Source: Desulfobacterales bacterium (GTDB lineage: Bacteria > Desulfobacterota > Desulfobacteria > Desulfobacterales > JAHEIW01). From it: a DNA stretch of 42,891 bases. The stretch covers positions 1 through 42,891 of the forward strand of contig JAQYWI010000025.1 of the NCBI GenBank assembly GCA_030145015.1, in the 5' to 3' direction. This document shows positions 25,736-35,252 of the stretch, one piece after another; the first letter of the stretch is position 1; the number at the start of each line of letters is the position of its first letter. Both the position numbers and the translations under genes were made by a program. Below the pieces are notes generated by a model. It saw nothing but the letters and a program-made list of their open reading frames with translations, was not told the origin of the DNA and made no database searches.

Positions 25736-27610
25736 TCACTGTGCCTTTTTTTTGAGTGGCAGAAACTGCTCCGGAGGCTGGACTTCGCCCTCCAAGGCCG
25801 GAAGAAGAGCGGGGTCGACATAAACGGACTTCGCCGGGTCGTTCTCGACCTTGCTGCGCAGTCGCTTGTAGGAACGATACAAGCTCCAGAGGCGGGCCGT
25901 CTTGGAGAGGCACTCCCAGACGTATCGGGAATAGAACAGGAGGGGATTCTCGGTCGGCCTGCCGGGTCGTCGGTCGCGCCGGTGCTTCCGGCGAAGCAGC
26001 CCCCCCTGCAACGGGTGCACACCCTCGATCGCCTGCGTGGCGTGGGAGATAAAGGCCAACTTCATGATCTTCTGCGTCTTGATACCGCATGCGGCCGCCC
26101 GGCGCATGAGCGTCTCAACGTGCTCCATGGTGTAGAAGGTATCCCAGGCGCGCAGGTAGGCCTCCCGCCACTCTTCCCCGGACATCAATGGGTGAGCCGT
26201 CGTCACGTGTTCGCTGTCATACCGGTTCAAGTCCGGATCCATCCACACGTCCCTGGTCAGCAGGTCCCGGTGATCCTCGGAGCCGGGGAGCGGCATCAGA
26301 CAGAAGAACTCGACGAGGTCAATCGGAAGCTCACGTTTCATCGTCTCGATTTCCCTGAGCACGCTCTCCTTCGTGTCATTGGGAAACCCGATGATGTATC
26401 CGCAAGAGGTGATGGCGCCGACCGTCTTCCAAGCTTGGAGCATGGCACGGTACTCGGAGATCGCGTTCTGCCCCTTCTTGGCGGACGCCAGGTTCGCAGA
26501 ATTGAGGGTCTCCAGACCGATGAACACTCGGTTGACCCCCGCCTCGCCCGCCTTAGTGACGAAGTTCGGGATCTTGTGGCAGAGAGTGTCAACTTGGATG
26601 ATGAATCTCAGTTTCAATCCCTCGCGTTGCCGCAGGCGTATGATCCGGTCGAAGATCGCCTCCCAGTTCTGGTTACGGGCGAAGTTGTCGTCCGTGATGA
26701 AGAACTTCTTCATCCCTTTGGCGTAATGGAGACGAATGATGCTCTCGACATCATCTGCGGTCCGGAACCTGGATTTTCGACCGTGGACGTTGATGATCGT
26801 GCAGAAGCTGCACTGGAACGGACAACCGCGCCCAGCGTCGAAACTCGCCCGCGCGGTCATGCTGCCGCGAGTAGCGGTTTCGGTAACGACGGGACTGACG
26901 GCACCCGCCAGGTCAGGGAGGGAGGACAGAACATTGTATACGGGCGCCAGGGTCCCTCGATGGGCATCCCGGATCACGCGTTCGAAATGTTCCTCCGCCT
27001 CGCCGGCAAAGATCGAGATCCCCAACTCCAAGGCCTCCATGATCTCAGGGGGCATGCTGGGCAACATGGCGAGGCTGCCGCTCACGTGGAAGCCGCCAAT
27101 GCACACGGTCACCCCCGCCGCTCGAAGGGGTCGAGCAAGGTCGACAGCCCGCGGAAACTGGTTGGATTGCACGCCGACCAGCGCAACCAGTCCTTTGCCA
27201 CCTGTAGAGCAGATCTCCCGGATGATCCTCTGTGGCTTGATTCGGCAGTTGGCTTCGTCGAGAGCCGAGATGACGATATCCACTTGGTTGCCGAGCACCC
27301 GACGTTCTCGGCAGTCGAGGGCGAGGCCGTTTAGGACTGCCAAGGTGTTCGACGGAATGTCCGAGCGAAACCACTGGATCACGTATCCGTCATCATCGTA
27401 GTGGGAAGGCTTGATCAGATAGAGGCGAAAGACCTCTGGTCCAGGGTCATCGTTGGTCAAAAGAAATGGCCTTTTCTCAGATAGGAAGTTGTTTTTCAGC
27501 AAGATGTGTATCTCACAACGTTGCTTGTGAGTCAAGGACGATGGAACCACAACATAAAAAAGGCTGTGGTCGAAAGAACAATAACTGTGATGAAAGGAAT
27601 ATTTATGCAT
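25736..27610 (-). CDS. B12-binding radical SAM protein
   Basis: Numbering is from ATG 27610 (625 residues). Residues about 60-200 look like a cobalamin-binding domain with LVGVQSNQFPRAVDLARPL and CIGGFHVSG. The radical SAM cluster motif is C263-x3-C267-x2-C270 in GCPFQCSFC, followed by the barrel segments FFITDDNFARN and VFIGLETLN. The last 100 residues are basic. Such proteins use AdoMet radicals and often methylate or rearrange lipids or other metabolites; the target is unknown. Family-like sequence begins only near residue 60 (about 27433), so the true start may be a later TTG. The gene is clearly GC-richer than its AT-rich surroundings and is flanked by two broken genes, both signs of acquisition. 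Confidence 0.8.
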   Translation of the reverse strand: MHKYSFHHSYCSFDHSLFYVVVPSSLTHKQRCEIHILLKNNFLSEKRPFLLTNDDPGPEVFRLYLIKPSHYDDDGYVIQWFRSDIPSNTLAVLNGLALDCRERRVLGNQVDIVISALDEANCRIKPQRIIREICSTGGKGLVALVGVQSNQFPRAVDLARPLRAAGVTVCIGGFHVSGSLAMLPSMPPEIMEALELGISIFAGEAEEHFERVIRDAHRGTLAPVYNVLSSLPDLAGAVSPVVTETATRGSMTARASFDAGRGCPFQCSFCTIINVHGRKSRFRTADDVESIIRLHYAKGMKKFFITDDNFARNQNWEAIFDRIIRLRQREGLKLRFIIQVDTLCHKIPNFVTKAGEAGVNRVFIGLETLNSANLASAKKGQNAISEYRAMLQAWKTVGAITSCGYIIGFPNDTKESVLREIETMKRELPIDLVEFFCLMPLPGSEDHRDLLTRDVWMDPDLNRYDSEHVTTAHPLMSGEEWREAYLRAWDTFYTMEHVETLMRRAAACGIKTQKIMKLAFISHATQAIEGVHPLQGGLLRRKHRRDRRPGRPTENPLLFYSRYVWECLSKTARLWSLYRSYKRLRSKVENDPAKSVYVDPALLPALEGEVQPPEQFLPLKKKAQ

Positions 27611-27962
27611 CCTGAGTTCCCTGACACTCGGTATGAAGAATTGGTTCGGTGCGATTAGCGGAAGGCGCGGCTCGCTCCACAGAGAAATACATCCAAATAT
27701 TGTTGATCTGGCCCAGTTTTTCAAACCTACCATTACACTGATAGATGCTACTCGAATCATGACAAGAAATGGTCCTTCTGGTGGAAGCATATCTGATTTC
27801 GTCACAAAAAATACTCTTATTTTAAGCGATGATCCGGTTGCTGCGGATGGCAAAGCGGCTTTGCTTTTTGGCAAAAAACCGCAGAATATTGGGTATATCA
27901 AATTGGCCAGGAAGCGGGGGCTCGGAACCTACGATTTTTCGAAGCTACTTCAAAAAAAGTGA
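27594..27962 (+). pseudogene. DUF362 protein, C-terminal fragment
   Basis: This open stretch encodes the C-terminal part of a DUF362-family protein: TLGMKNWFGAISGRR, VDLAQFFKPTITLIDATRIM, NGPSGGS, LSDDPVAADG and ARKRGLGTYDF. Two in-frame TGA codons directly upstream (27588-27593) cut it off, and no N-terminal part is present. The homology starts where the GC-rich radical SAM segment ends, so that segment appears to have replaced the front of this gene together with most of the AI-2E gene. An ATG at 27633 could still start a 109-residue product, probably without function. Confidence 0.65.
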
Positions 27963-28212
27963 GTGTATAAAATCAGATTATAAACAGTTTAACGAATCAG
28001 TTATGACCGTCTTATCCGAGAATTGAGGAAATCAAATGGAAATATTAAATCTCCTGTCTTCTTGAGGCGAGACGTGGGTGGCTTAATTAAAATATCATGA
28101 AAATTTAGACCACGAAACGCAATGTGAAAATTAGCAAAATTGTGGATTCCGGCTATCTAACCTCTTGAAATATTTTACCTTTCGTTCGTTAATCTCAAAC
28201 TTTTCGAGTGTC

Positions 28213-28251
28213 ATTAGAGATTCGCTTCAGGCACGACATCTCTAATTTTTT
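28213..28251 (+). terminator. Putative rho-independent terminator
   Basis: ATTAGAGAT (28213-28221) pairs with ATCTCTAAT (28238-28246) around a 16-base loop, followed directly by five more T. It would end transcripts coming from the DUF362 fragment. The rest of 27963-28526 is AT-rich; I see no gene there, and it must hold the promoter of the sucrose cluster, which I cannot place. Confidence 0.5.
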
Positions 28252-28526
28252 CAAGGCTGAAATTTTGTATATTTATCATTATGTAATCCGCAAACAGCGT
28301 TAGTCAAAATTGAGGCACAAACTTTCGAATCAAAAACCTTCATATAAAACGATTCTGTATTCATTTTCAAAACGCAGCACCTCAATTTGACGTATGGTTT
28401 CTTTTTGTTATACTTGTCGGTAAGTTTGCTATCATTATTGCCGTTTCAACAATGGCCGTTTCAATTCGAATGGTGCTGAAATAACTAAATTTACAATTAA
28501 GCGTACAGCAGAGTTAAGTTTGCCAG

Positions 28527-29402
28527 ATGAATTCCAAGGCAGGATTACATAACATATTAATATGTTGCGATTTAGATCGAACCCTTATTCCGAACGGATT
28601 TCAGAAAGAATCTTCACATGCCCGCCCCGTGTTCCGCCAGCTGGCCGAAAACGCCAATATTTATCTGGCATATGTGAGCGGGCGTGACAGGAAACTGATC
28701 CTCGATGCAATTGAAGAATTTTATCTGCCAGAGCCGGATTATGCCATCGGTGATGTCGGGACGACTTTCTACCGCGTAATGAATGGCAATTGGCAATTAT
28801 CGGATGACTGGAGTGATGAGATCGGCAAGGATTGGAAAGGATTAAACTGGGAACAGCTGGCAGAATTTTTTGAAGATATGGACGACATGCGGCTTCAAGA
28901 AACTGAAAAACAGAGCCCGTACAAATTGAGTTTTTACACCGATCAAAATGTTGATCAACAGCGATTGATAAAACATATTCGCATTGTCTTGGATGAAAAA
29001 GGTGTCCATGCGAATATCATTTGGAGTGTCGATGAAATCAGCACCAACAGTTTGTTGGACATTGTACCGGCCCGCGCAAACAAGCTGCTTGCCATCCAGT
29101 TCCTCATGCAGCAAGAACAATTTTCCGGGGAGCGGACCGTGTTTGCTGGCGATAGCGGTAATGATCTGGATGTATTAACGAGCGGTTTGCAAGCGATTCT
29201 GGTAAAAAATGCAAACGAAAATGTTCGCAAAGAAGCAATAGATTCGCTGTCTGTTAAACATATTACAAACCGCCTGTATTTACCCAAAGGAAATTTTTGC
29301 GGCATGAATGGCAATTACGCTGCCGGCGTTTTAGAGGGTCTGGTTCATTTTATTCCTGAAACCGAAAAAATAATTGCCAAAGCAGTGGAGCAAGTCAAAT
29401 GA
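28527..29402 (+). CDS. spp: Sucrose-phosphate phosphatase (HAD superfamily)
   Basis: The 291-residue product is a HAD phosphatase of the sucrose-phosphatase type, which would turn sucrose-6-phosphate into sucrose. Motif I is CDLDRTL with nucleophile Asp15 and acid Asp17, motif II is YVSGRD near 49-54, the conserved lysine is Lys186 in ARANKL, and motif III/IV is GDSGND with Asp209 and Asp213. The catalytic set is complete, unlike the phosphatase-like domain of the synthase at 30389-32590. The assignment over mannosyl-phosphoglycerate phosphatase rests on its neighbours. No strong ribosome site is visible before the ATG. Confidence 0.85.
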   Translation: MNSKAGLHNILICCDLDRTLIPNGFQKESSHARPVFRQLAENANIYLAYVSGRDRKLILDAIEEFYLPEPDYAIGDVGTTFYRVMNGNWQLSDDWSDEIGKDWKGLNWEQLAEFFEDMDDMRLQETEKQSPYKLSFYTDQNVDQQRLIKHIRIVLDEKGVHANIIWSVDEISTNSLLDIVPARANKLLAIQFLMQQEQFSGERTVFAGDSGNDLDVLTSGLQAILVKNANENVRKEAIDSLSVKHITNRLYLPKGNFCGMNGNYAAGVLEGLVHFIPETEKIIAKAVEQVK

Positions 29403-29499
29403 CCTCCTAAATTCGGGGGCAATAAAACAAACACCACATGAAAGAGTGAAATTTTCATCGCTGTAATTGATCAGTGAACAATAGCAGAAAGGAGTTTTT

Positions 29500-30396
29500 G
29501 TGATTTTAGTAATAGGTGAGATACTGTTTGATGTATTTCCAAATTACAGGCGCCTTGGCGGAGCGCCTTTTAATTTTGCCTATCATCTTAAAAATTTCGG
29601 CTTTAATGTTCGCTTTATATCGAGGATAGGGATGGATGAAGCGGGTAAGGAAATTTTGTACAAGCTGGAATTGGCTCGATTTAATCTGGACGACATACAG
29701 GTAGATGATGACAAGCCGACCGGAAGTGTAAATGTCCGGCTGGACAACAGCGGTGCGCCCCAATTTGACATCATCTCTGACGTGGCCTACGATTATATAG
29801 ATTTTGTTCCGGAATACCATTCAAAGCTTATCGATGCTGCTAAGATTATATATTTTGGTTCTCTCGTACAAAGAAGCAAAGCAGGTTGTGAAAACTTACA
29901 GGCATTTATTTCTCGTAACGCATCAGAAACGCTCAATTTTTACGATATCAACATGCGGCCCGGCTGTTATAACAATGCCATTATTGAAAAATCGCTTACA
30001 AAGACAGATATCTTAAAATTAAACACGGGTGAGCTGGGGAAATTAAAACAAATGCTGTCTTTAAAAGTAAGCAATGACGATCTTGTATATCATTTAATGG
30101 AGACACAATCGATCAGTACGGTATCTTTGACAAAGGGTGAGGCGGGAAGTGAGTTGTTCACGAACCAAGGCTGCTTCAACTCCGAACCGGCAGAAGCAAT
30201 AAAGGTTGTTGACTCAGTTGGCGCGGGTGACGCCTATGCGGCGATGCTTGCAGCGGGTCTTCTCGAAAAATGGCGATCGGAGGAGATATTAGAGCGGGCT
30301 TCGCTGTTTGCCTCCCGAGTCTGCGAAATTAAAGGCGCAATTCCAGATTCAGCATCCTTTTACGAACCTTTCAAAGCTCTTTTTGCAGATGATTGA
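29500..30396 (+). CDS. PfkB-family sugar kinase, probable fructokinase
   Basis: The 298-residue product is a ribokinase-fold sugar kinase. It has GGAPFNFAYHLKNFG at 20-34, the substrate region RIGMDEAGKEIL at 42-53, and the catalytic motif DSVGAGDAYAAML with Asp244 as base. GTG is the start, placed by AAAGGAG 7 bases upstream. Lying between the phosphatase and the synthase, it would phosphorylate the fructose released by sucrose synthase to fructose-6-phosphate, which sucrose-phosphate synthase can reuse. Fructose as substrate is inferred from this setting. Its end overlaps the start of the next gene by 8 bases, implying coupled translation. Confidence 0.88.
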   Translation: MILVIGEILFDVFPNYRRLGGAPFNFAYHLKNFGFNVRFISRIGMDEAGKEILYKLELARFNLDDIQVDDDKPTGSVNVRLDNSGAPQFDIISDVAYDYIDFVPEYHSKLIDAAKIIYFGSLVQRSKAGCENLQAFISRNASETLNFYDINMRPGCYNNAIIEKSLTKTDILKLNTGELGKLKQMLSLKVSNDDLVYHLMETQSISTVSLTKGEAGSELFTNQGCFNSEPAEAIKVVDSVGAGDAYAAMLAAGLLEKWRSEEILERASLFASRVCEIKGAIPDSASFYEPFKALFADD

Positions 30397-32590
30397 AATC
30401 ATGAGACCTCAAAAATACCATATTCAAATGTTTAGTGTGCATGGCTTGCTTCGAGCAGAAAACATGCAGCTGGGGCATGATGCCGACACGGGAGGCCAGA
30501 TCAAATATGTTGTTGAGCTGTGCAATGCGCTCAGTCAATCTGAAAATATTGGGCGTGTGGAGCTTTTTACCCGCCTCATTCACGACAAAGCCGTATCCGA
30601 AGACTACGCCCGGCCCGTCGAGCAGGTCAACGACAAATTCAGCATTGTTCGCATTCAGTGCGGCGGGAAAAAGTATATGCGCAAGGAGCTCCTATGGTCG
30701 CATCTCGATGAATATGTGGATAAAACCATTAAATACATCAAGCGTCAAAATGCCATCCCCGACATCGTCCATGGCCATTATTCCGATGCGGGTTATGTTG
30801 CCATGCAATTGGCCGAAATCTTTGGCACGCCTTTTTTTTATACCGGCCATTCCCTCGGTCGCTTAAAAATGAAACGACTGACCGATGAGGGTATGAAAGA
30901 GGAAGTTATTAATAGAAAATATAAAATCGATTATCGGATCCAAATGGAAGAAGAGGTATTGAAAAAAGCCGATTTGATCATTACCAGTACCCACCAGGAA
31001 GTTGCCGAACAATATGGACAATATCATAATAAGGACATTCCCAAATATCACGTCATACCACCGGGGCTGGATGTTGAAAAGTTTTATCCGTTTTATCACG
31101 ATATGCTGCCGGAGACAGATAAAGAAGAAATTGAACTTTATGCTCAGGCTTCAATGCTCGAGGAGTTGAATCGTTTCTTTATGCATCCTGACCGTCCTTT
31201 CATCCTATCACTTTGTCGCCCGGACAAGCGCAAAAATATTGCAGGATTAATCAAAGCTTACGGCGAGGATTTGGAACTGCAGTCGATGGTCAACTTAGCC
31301 ATTTTTGCAGGTATTCGCAAGGACATCACCGAAATGGAAGACAATGAACGCGATGTCCTCACCGAGATTCTTTTGCTCATGGACAAATATGATTTATACG
31401 GCAAAATTGCCATCCCCAAAAAACACGATTTTGAGCACGAAGTGCCGGAGCTTTACCGGATTGCTGCGGAAAAGAAAGGCATATTCGTCAATTCTGCTCT
31501 AACAGAGCCTTTCGGTCTCACCCTGATCGAGGCAGCCGCCTGCGGACTGCCGATTGTAGCGCCTGACGATGGGGGCCCCCAAGACATTGTTAAAAATTGT
31601 CATTGTGGCATCCTGGTAAATACCACAGACTCCAAAGCCATTGCCGATGCCGTCAAGAAAATTATCACTGACAGTGAAAAATGGAAACAGTATTCCAAAG
31701 ACGGCATCATGAATATTCGCAAACACTACACATGGGATAGTCATGCAACGTCATACATGAAGCAACTCAGTCGTATTTTCGCAGGTCAGGATGAAGAGAA
31801 GATGGAGGTCGCTGTGCCATCCGATGCCATTGGCCGACGCCTGGCAAGGCTAAACTATTTCATCATTGCCAATATCGACAACACGCTGGTCGGCGATAGT
31901 AACGAGCACCTATCGGCGCTTTTAGCGCTGCTTCAGGAAAACAGAAATCATATTGGGTTTGGTTTGGCAACCGGCCGTACTTTTGAATCGGCGACCAAGT
32001 TTTTAAAAGAACATCATGTACATTTGCCGGATGTCCTTATCACATCTGTGGGCGCAGAAATTTATTACGGGAAAAGCCTGCACTATGGTCGCGGCTGGAA
32101 AACGCACATATCGGCCAAGTGGAACCGTGAAAAAATTGTTAACCTGTTAAAGGGTTTTACGTTTTTAAAATACCAGAAAGCCGATGTGCAGCGGCGCTTT
32201 AACATCTGCTATGAAATAGAGCCGGCCAAAGACCGTCTGGCGATGATTCATGAGCGTCTGCTTAAAAATCAATGCCGTTACAATTTGATTTATTCCCAGG
32301 ATAGATACCTGGATATTCTCCCCTATCGGGCATCCAAGGGCAAGGCCATCCGCTACCTTAGTTATAAGTGGGAAATACCTCTGGGAAACTTTTTGGTCTG
32401 CGGGGATTCCGGAAATGATGAGGAGATGCTGCGCGGAGAACCCCTTGGAGTGGTTGTGGGCAATTACAACCCCGAACTAAAAAAACTTAAGGGAACCCGA
32501 GGTATTTACTTTGCCAAGCAAAAATATTCCGGCGGGATACTTGAAGGGATAAAGCGACATCAATTTATTGAGAAGGCTGCTCAACGTTAA
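30389..32590 (+). CDS. sps: Sucrose-phosphate synthase with inactive phosphatase-like domain
   Basis: The 733-residue product has two domains. Residues 10-465 form a GT4 glycosyltransferase with GHDADTGGQIKYVVEL near 29-44, GHYSDAGYVA, LSLCRPDKRKN and the EPFGLTLIE motif at 373-381. It should join UDP-glucose and fructose-6-phosphate. Residues 488-730 resemble sucrose phosphatase and keep GDSGNDEEML, but the nucleophile is lost: motif I reads NIDNTL, with Asn495 for the Asp. The domain is therefore probably non-catalytic, as in plant synthases, and the separate phosphatase gene supplies the activity. I start at ATG 30389, which overlaps the kinase stop; ATG 30401 is also possible. Confidence 0.9.
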   Translation: MIEIMRPQKYHIQMFSVHGLLRAENMQLGHDADTGGQIKYVVELCNALSQSENIGRVELFTRLIHDKAVSEDYARPVEQVNDKFSIVRIQCGGKKYMRKELLWSHLDEYVDKTIKYIKRQNAIPDIVHGHYSDAGYVAMQLAEIFGTPFFYTGHSLGRLKMKRLTDEGMKEEVINRKYKIDYRIQMEEEVLKKADLIITSTHQEVAEQYGQYHNKDIPKYHVIPPGLDVEKFYPFYHDMLPETDKEEIELYAQASMLEELNRFFMHPDRPFILSLCRPDKRKNIAGLIKAYGEDLELQSMVNLAIFAGIRKDITEMEDNERDVLTEILLLMDKYDLYGKIAIPKKHDFEHEVPELYRIAAEKKGIFVNSALTEPFGLTLIEAAACGLPIVAPDDGGPQDIVKNCHCGILVNTTDSKAIADAVKKIITDSEKWKQYSKDGIMNIRKHYTWDSHATSYMKQLSRIFAGQDEEKMEVAVPSDAIGRRLARLNYFIIANIDNTLVGDSNEHLSALLALLQENRNHIGFGLATGRTFESATKFLKEHHVHLPDVLITSVGAEIYYGKSLHYGRGWKTHISAKWNREKIVNLLKGFTFLKYQKADVQRRFNICYEIEPAKDRLAMIHERLLKNQCRYNLIYSQDRYLDILPYRASKGKAIRYLSYKWEIPLGNFLVCGDSGNDEEMLRGEPLGVVVGNYNPELKKLKGTRGIYFAKQKYSGGILEGIKRHQFIEKAAQR

Positions 32591-32607
32591 AGGATTAGGG
32601 ATTCAAC

Positions 32608-35025
32608 ATGAAAAATGTCTTAAATGAGATCCTGAATAAAAAGGATCGCAAGGATTTCAAAGAATTTGTAGTGTTTGTTACAAATCAGCAGTTCGGCATC
32701 TGCCTTAGAAACGGCATCATGCAGCTTTTCCGTCAGTACTGCGATCAGCATAATAAGACTCAAAAGTTTCGCCAGAATTCATCGATGTTTAATTTTTTAA
32801 AAAAGGCACAGGAACTTTTTTTAACCGATGGAACTCTGGTGATGCTGCATCGCTATGCAATCGCAAAGTATCGTTTTTACCGCATTCGCCTGGATGGAGA
32901 ATATATGGAAGAGATCTCGCTCAAAGACTATCTGGACCTTAGAGATCTCCATTTTTTGAAGAAAAAAAGAGACAATTACCAACTGAAAATTGATTTTATG
33001 CCGTTTTATGATTTTTCCCCGTCGATTCGAGATACCCGTAGTGTGGGCAACGGTATTCGTTTCCTGAACCGATACATGTGCAGCAACATTTTCAGCCGGC
33101 CCGATGAGTGGAATGCCAAGCTGTTTCAATTCATTCAGCTCCATCAGCATAACGGCCGACAATTGCTTGTCAACGGCGCGTTCATCAGGGATTTAGAAAC
33201 ATTTTACACTAAGATTGAAAAAATACTGGAATGGCTGAAACCCAAAAACCCGGAGGCCCCATATAGCAGCGTAGAAATCCGAATGAAAAAAGAAGGTTTT
33301 GAGGTTGGCTGGGGCAATACCGTGGGCCGGATATTAGAAACATTTCAGACGTTGCTTGACCTTATCAACGAACCCACCGATCAATTGTTAGAACATTTTA
33401 TCTCTCGCGTGCCGATGCCCCTCATCTCGAAGATCGCTATAATTTCTCCCCATGGCTGGTTCGGACAAACCAATGCTTTGGGCAAACCGGATACCGGCGG
33501 TCAGGTTATTTATATTCTTGATCAGGTGCGCGCTCTTGAAAAGCATTTAGCAAAAGAAATTCGACTGACCGGATTGGATGTCAAACCCAAAATAGTCGTG
33601 TTGACCCGTTTAATTCCTGAGGCACAAGACACAACCTGTGATCAGCGAAAAGAGGAAATTTTCCAGGCCGATAACAGCTATATTCTGAGAGTGCCTTTCA
33701 GAGACAGTCAATATAACATCGTCAAACACTGGGTTTCGCGGTTTAAAATCTGGCCTTATCTTGAAACTTTTGCAGAAGATGCCTCCAGAGAATTGCTGAG
33801 TGAATTTGAGGGACGCCCGGATCTAATCATCGGCAACTATTCAGATGGCAACCTTGTGGCCTCCCTGCTTTCCGACAAGTTTGATGTCATTCAGTGCACC
33901 ATTGCGCATGCGCTTGAAAAGACAAAGTATGCGTTTTCCGATTTGCACTGGCAAGAAAATGAAAAGGACTACCATTTTTCACTTCAGTATACAGCGGATA
34001 TTTTTTCAATGAATAAGTCTGATTTCATTATCACCAGTACATTACAAGAAATCATCGGTACCGAAGATACTATGGGTCAATACGAATCATACCAGTTTTT
34101 TTCACTGCCACAACTCTACCAGGTTGTCAATGGCATCAATTTATTTGCACCCAAATTTAATGTCATCCCACCTGGAGTCGACGAGCAGTTATATTTTCCC
34201 TATTACCAAAAAGAAAAAAGAGTAAAGACAAAACGGCAACAATGGGAGAACCGGCTGTTTCACGATAACTCTGATGACATTTACGGCAAATTGGACCATC
34301 TGGACAAAATACCCATCTTCACAATGGCCAGATTCGACAAGATAAAGAATATTACCGGCCTGATTCAGGCTTTTGGTATGAGCAAAAAACTTCAGAATGC
34401 TTGCAACCTCATTTTTGCAGCTGGCACAATTCATGTCGAAGATTCCAGTGATTCTGAAGAGCGAAATGAGATTATTAAGGCTTATGATCTCATCGAAAGT
34501 TATAATCTGCATGGTAAATTACGCTGGCTGCCCAGCATCAACAAACTCGATACCGGCGAAGTATACCGTGTCATTGCTGATCAAAGGGGGATATTCGTGC
34601 AGCCAGCGTTATTCGAAGCCTTTGGACTTACGATCATCGAAGCCATGGCCTCTGGACTCCCCACATTTGCACCTAAATTCGGTGGCCCACTTGAAATCAT
34701 AGAATATGGGACCAGTGGCTTTTTAATGAATACCAGTAAGCCCGATCTGATTGCAAAAAGTCTGGAAAATTTTTTAGAACATTCTAAAAAGGATAAGAAT
34801 TACTGGGAAACGATATCAGAAAATGGAATTAAAAGAGTTCGAGAGAATTTTAATTGGAAATCTTACAGCCAGCGCCTGATCAACCTGGCAAAACTTTACG
34901 GTTTCTGGCGTTATGCCGTATCAGGGAAAGGAATGATTGAACTGGATCGTTATTGTGACTTAATTTATCATTTCCTTCTAAAGGAAAAAGCACAAAACCT
35001 TGAGAGCCAAATGCCTCCCGAATAA
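32608..35025 (+). CDS. sus: Sucrose synthase
   Basis: The 805-residue product has the full length of sucrose synthase, which reversibly makes UDP-glucose (or ADP-glucose) and fructose from sucrose. An N-terminal regulatory region of about 265 residues is followed by the GT-B domain with SPHGWFGQTNALGKPDTGGQ, then YSDGNLVA, TIAHALEKTKY, FTMARFDKIKNITGL and the nucleotide-sugar motif EAFGLTIIEAMASGLP. It lies 17 bases after the synthase gene, so the four genes likely form one operon. Together they can make sucrose and also open it to nucleotide sugar and fructose, which the adjacent kinase recovers. Confidence 0.93.
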   Translation: MKNVLNEILNKKDRKDFKEFVVFVTNQQFGICLRNGIMQLFRQYCDQHNKTQKFRQNSSMFNFLKKAQELFLTDGTLVMLHRYAIAKYRFYRIRLDGEYMEEISLKDYLDLRDLHFLKKKRDNYQLKIDFMPFYDFSPSIRDTRSVGNGIRFLNRYMCSNIFSRPDEWNAKLFQFIQLHQHNGRQLLVNGAFIRDLETFYTKIEKILEWLKPKNPEAPYSSVEIRMKKEGFEVGWGNTVGRILETFQTLLDLINEPTDQLLEHFISRVPMPLISKIAIISPHGWFGQTNALGKPDTGGQVIYILDQVRALEKHLAKEIRLTGLDVKPKIVVLTRLIPEAQDTTCDQRKEEIFQADNSYILRVPFRDSQYNIVKHWVSRFKIWPYLETFAEDASRELLSEFEGRPDLIIGNYSDGNLVASLLSDKFDVIQCTIAHALEKTKYAFSDLHWQENEKDYHFSLQYTADIFSMNKSDFIITSTLQEIIGTEDTMGQYESYQFFSLPQLYQVVNGINLFAPKFNVIPPGVDEQLYFPYYQKEKRVKTKRQQWENRLFHDNSDDIYGKLDHLDKIPIFTMARFDKIKNITGLIQAFGMSKKLQNACNLIFAAGTIHVEDSSDSEERNEIIKAYDLIESYNLHGKLRWLPSINKLDTGEVYRVIADQRGIFVQPALFEAFGLTIIEAMASGLPTFAPKFGGPLEIIEYGTSGFLMNTSKPDLIAKSLENFLEHSKKDKNYWETISENGIKRVRENFNWKSYSQRLINLAKLYGFWRYAVSGKGMIELDRYCDLIYHFLLKEKAQNLESQMPPE

Positions 35026-35252
35026 ATCAGTCAAATTAGGTGCATAGTTCATTTTTAACAATTTTTACTTTCGTAACGCAATCCCTAAAATATGTGAATT
35101 AGCGGCTATGAACCTACAATTCTAAAATTTTGTGGAAATCTTCTGTTAATCTAAAAAATTATAAGGCCCAAAAATTTACCGTTTATAATAATAGGTCAAA
35201 GCACACCTTAAAACGAAAAATCGGATCCTCATCAACCCATTTACTTTAAAAT

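Noticed and set aside
25982..27334. Long plus-strand open frame of 450 codons
   Set aside because: It is antisense to the radical SAM gene, which has its cluster motif and barrel segments; the frame has no family pattern.
27588..27593. Two in-frame TGA codons before the DUF362 fragment as a further selenocysteine site
   Set aside because: There is no DUF362-like sequence upstream of them and no conserved Cys expected there; they belong to the junction.
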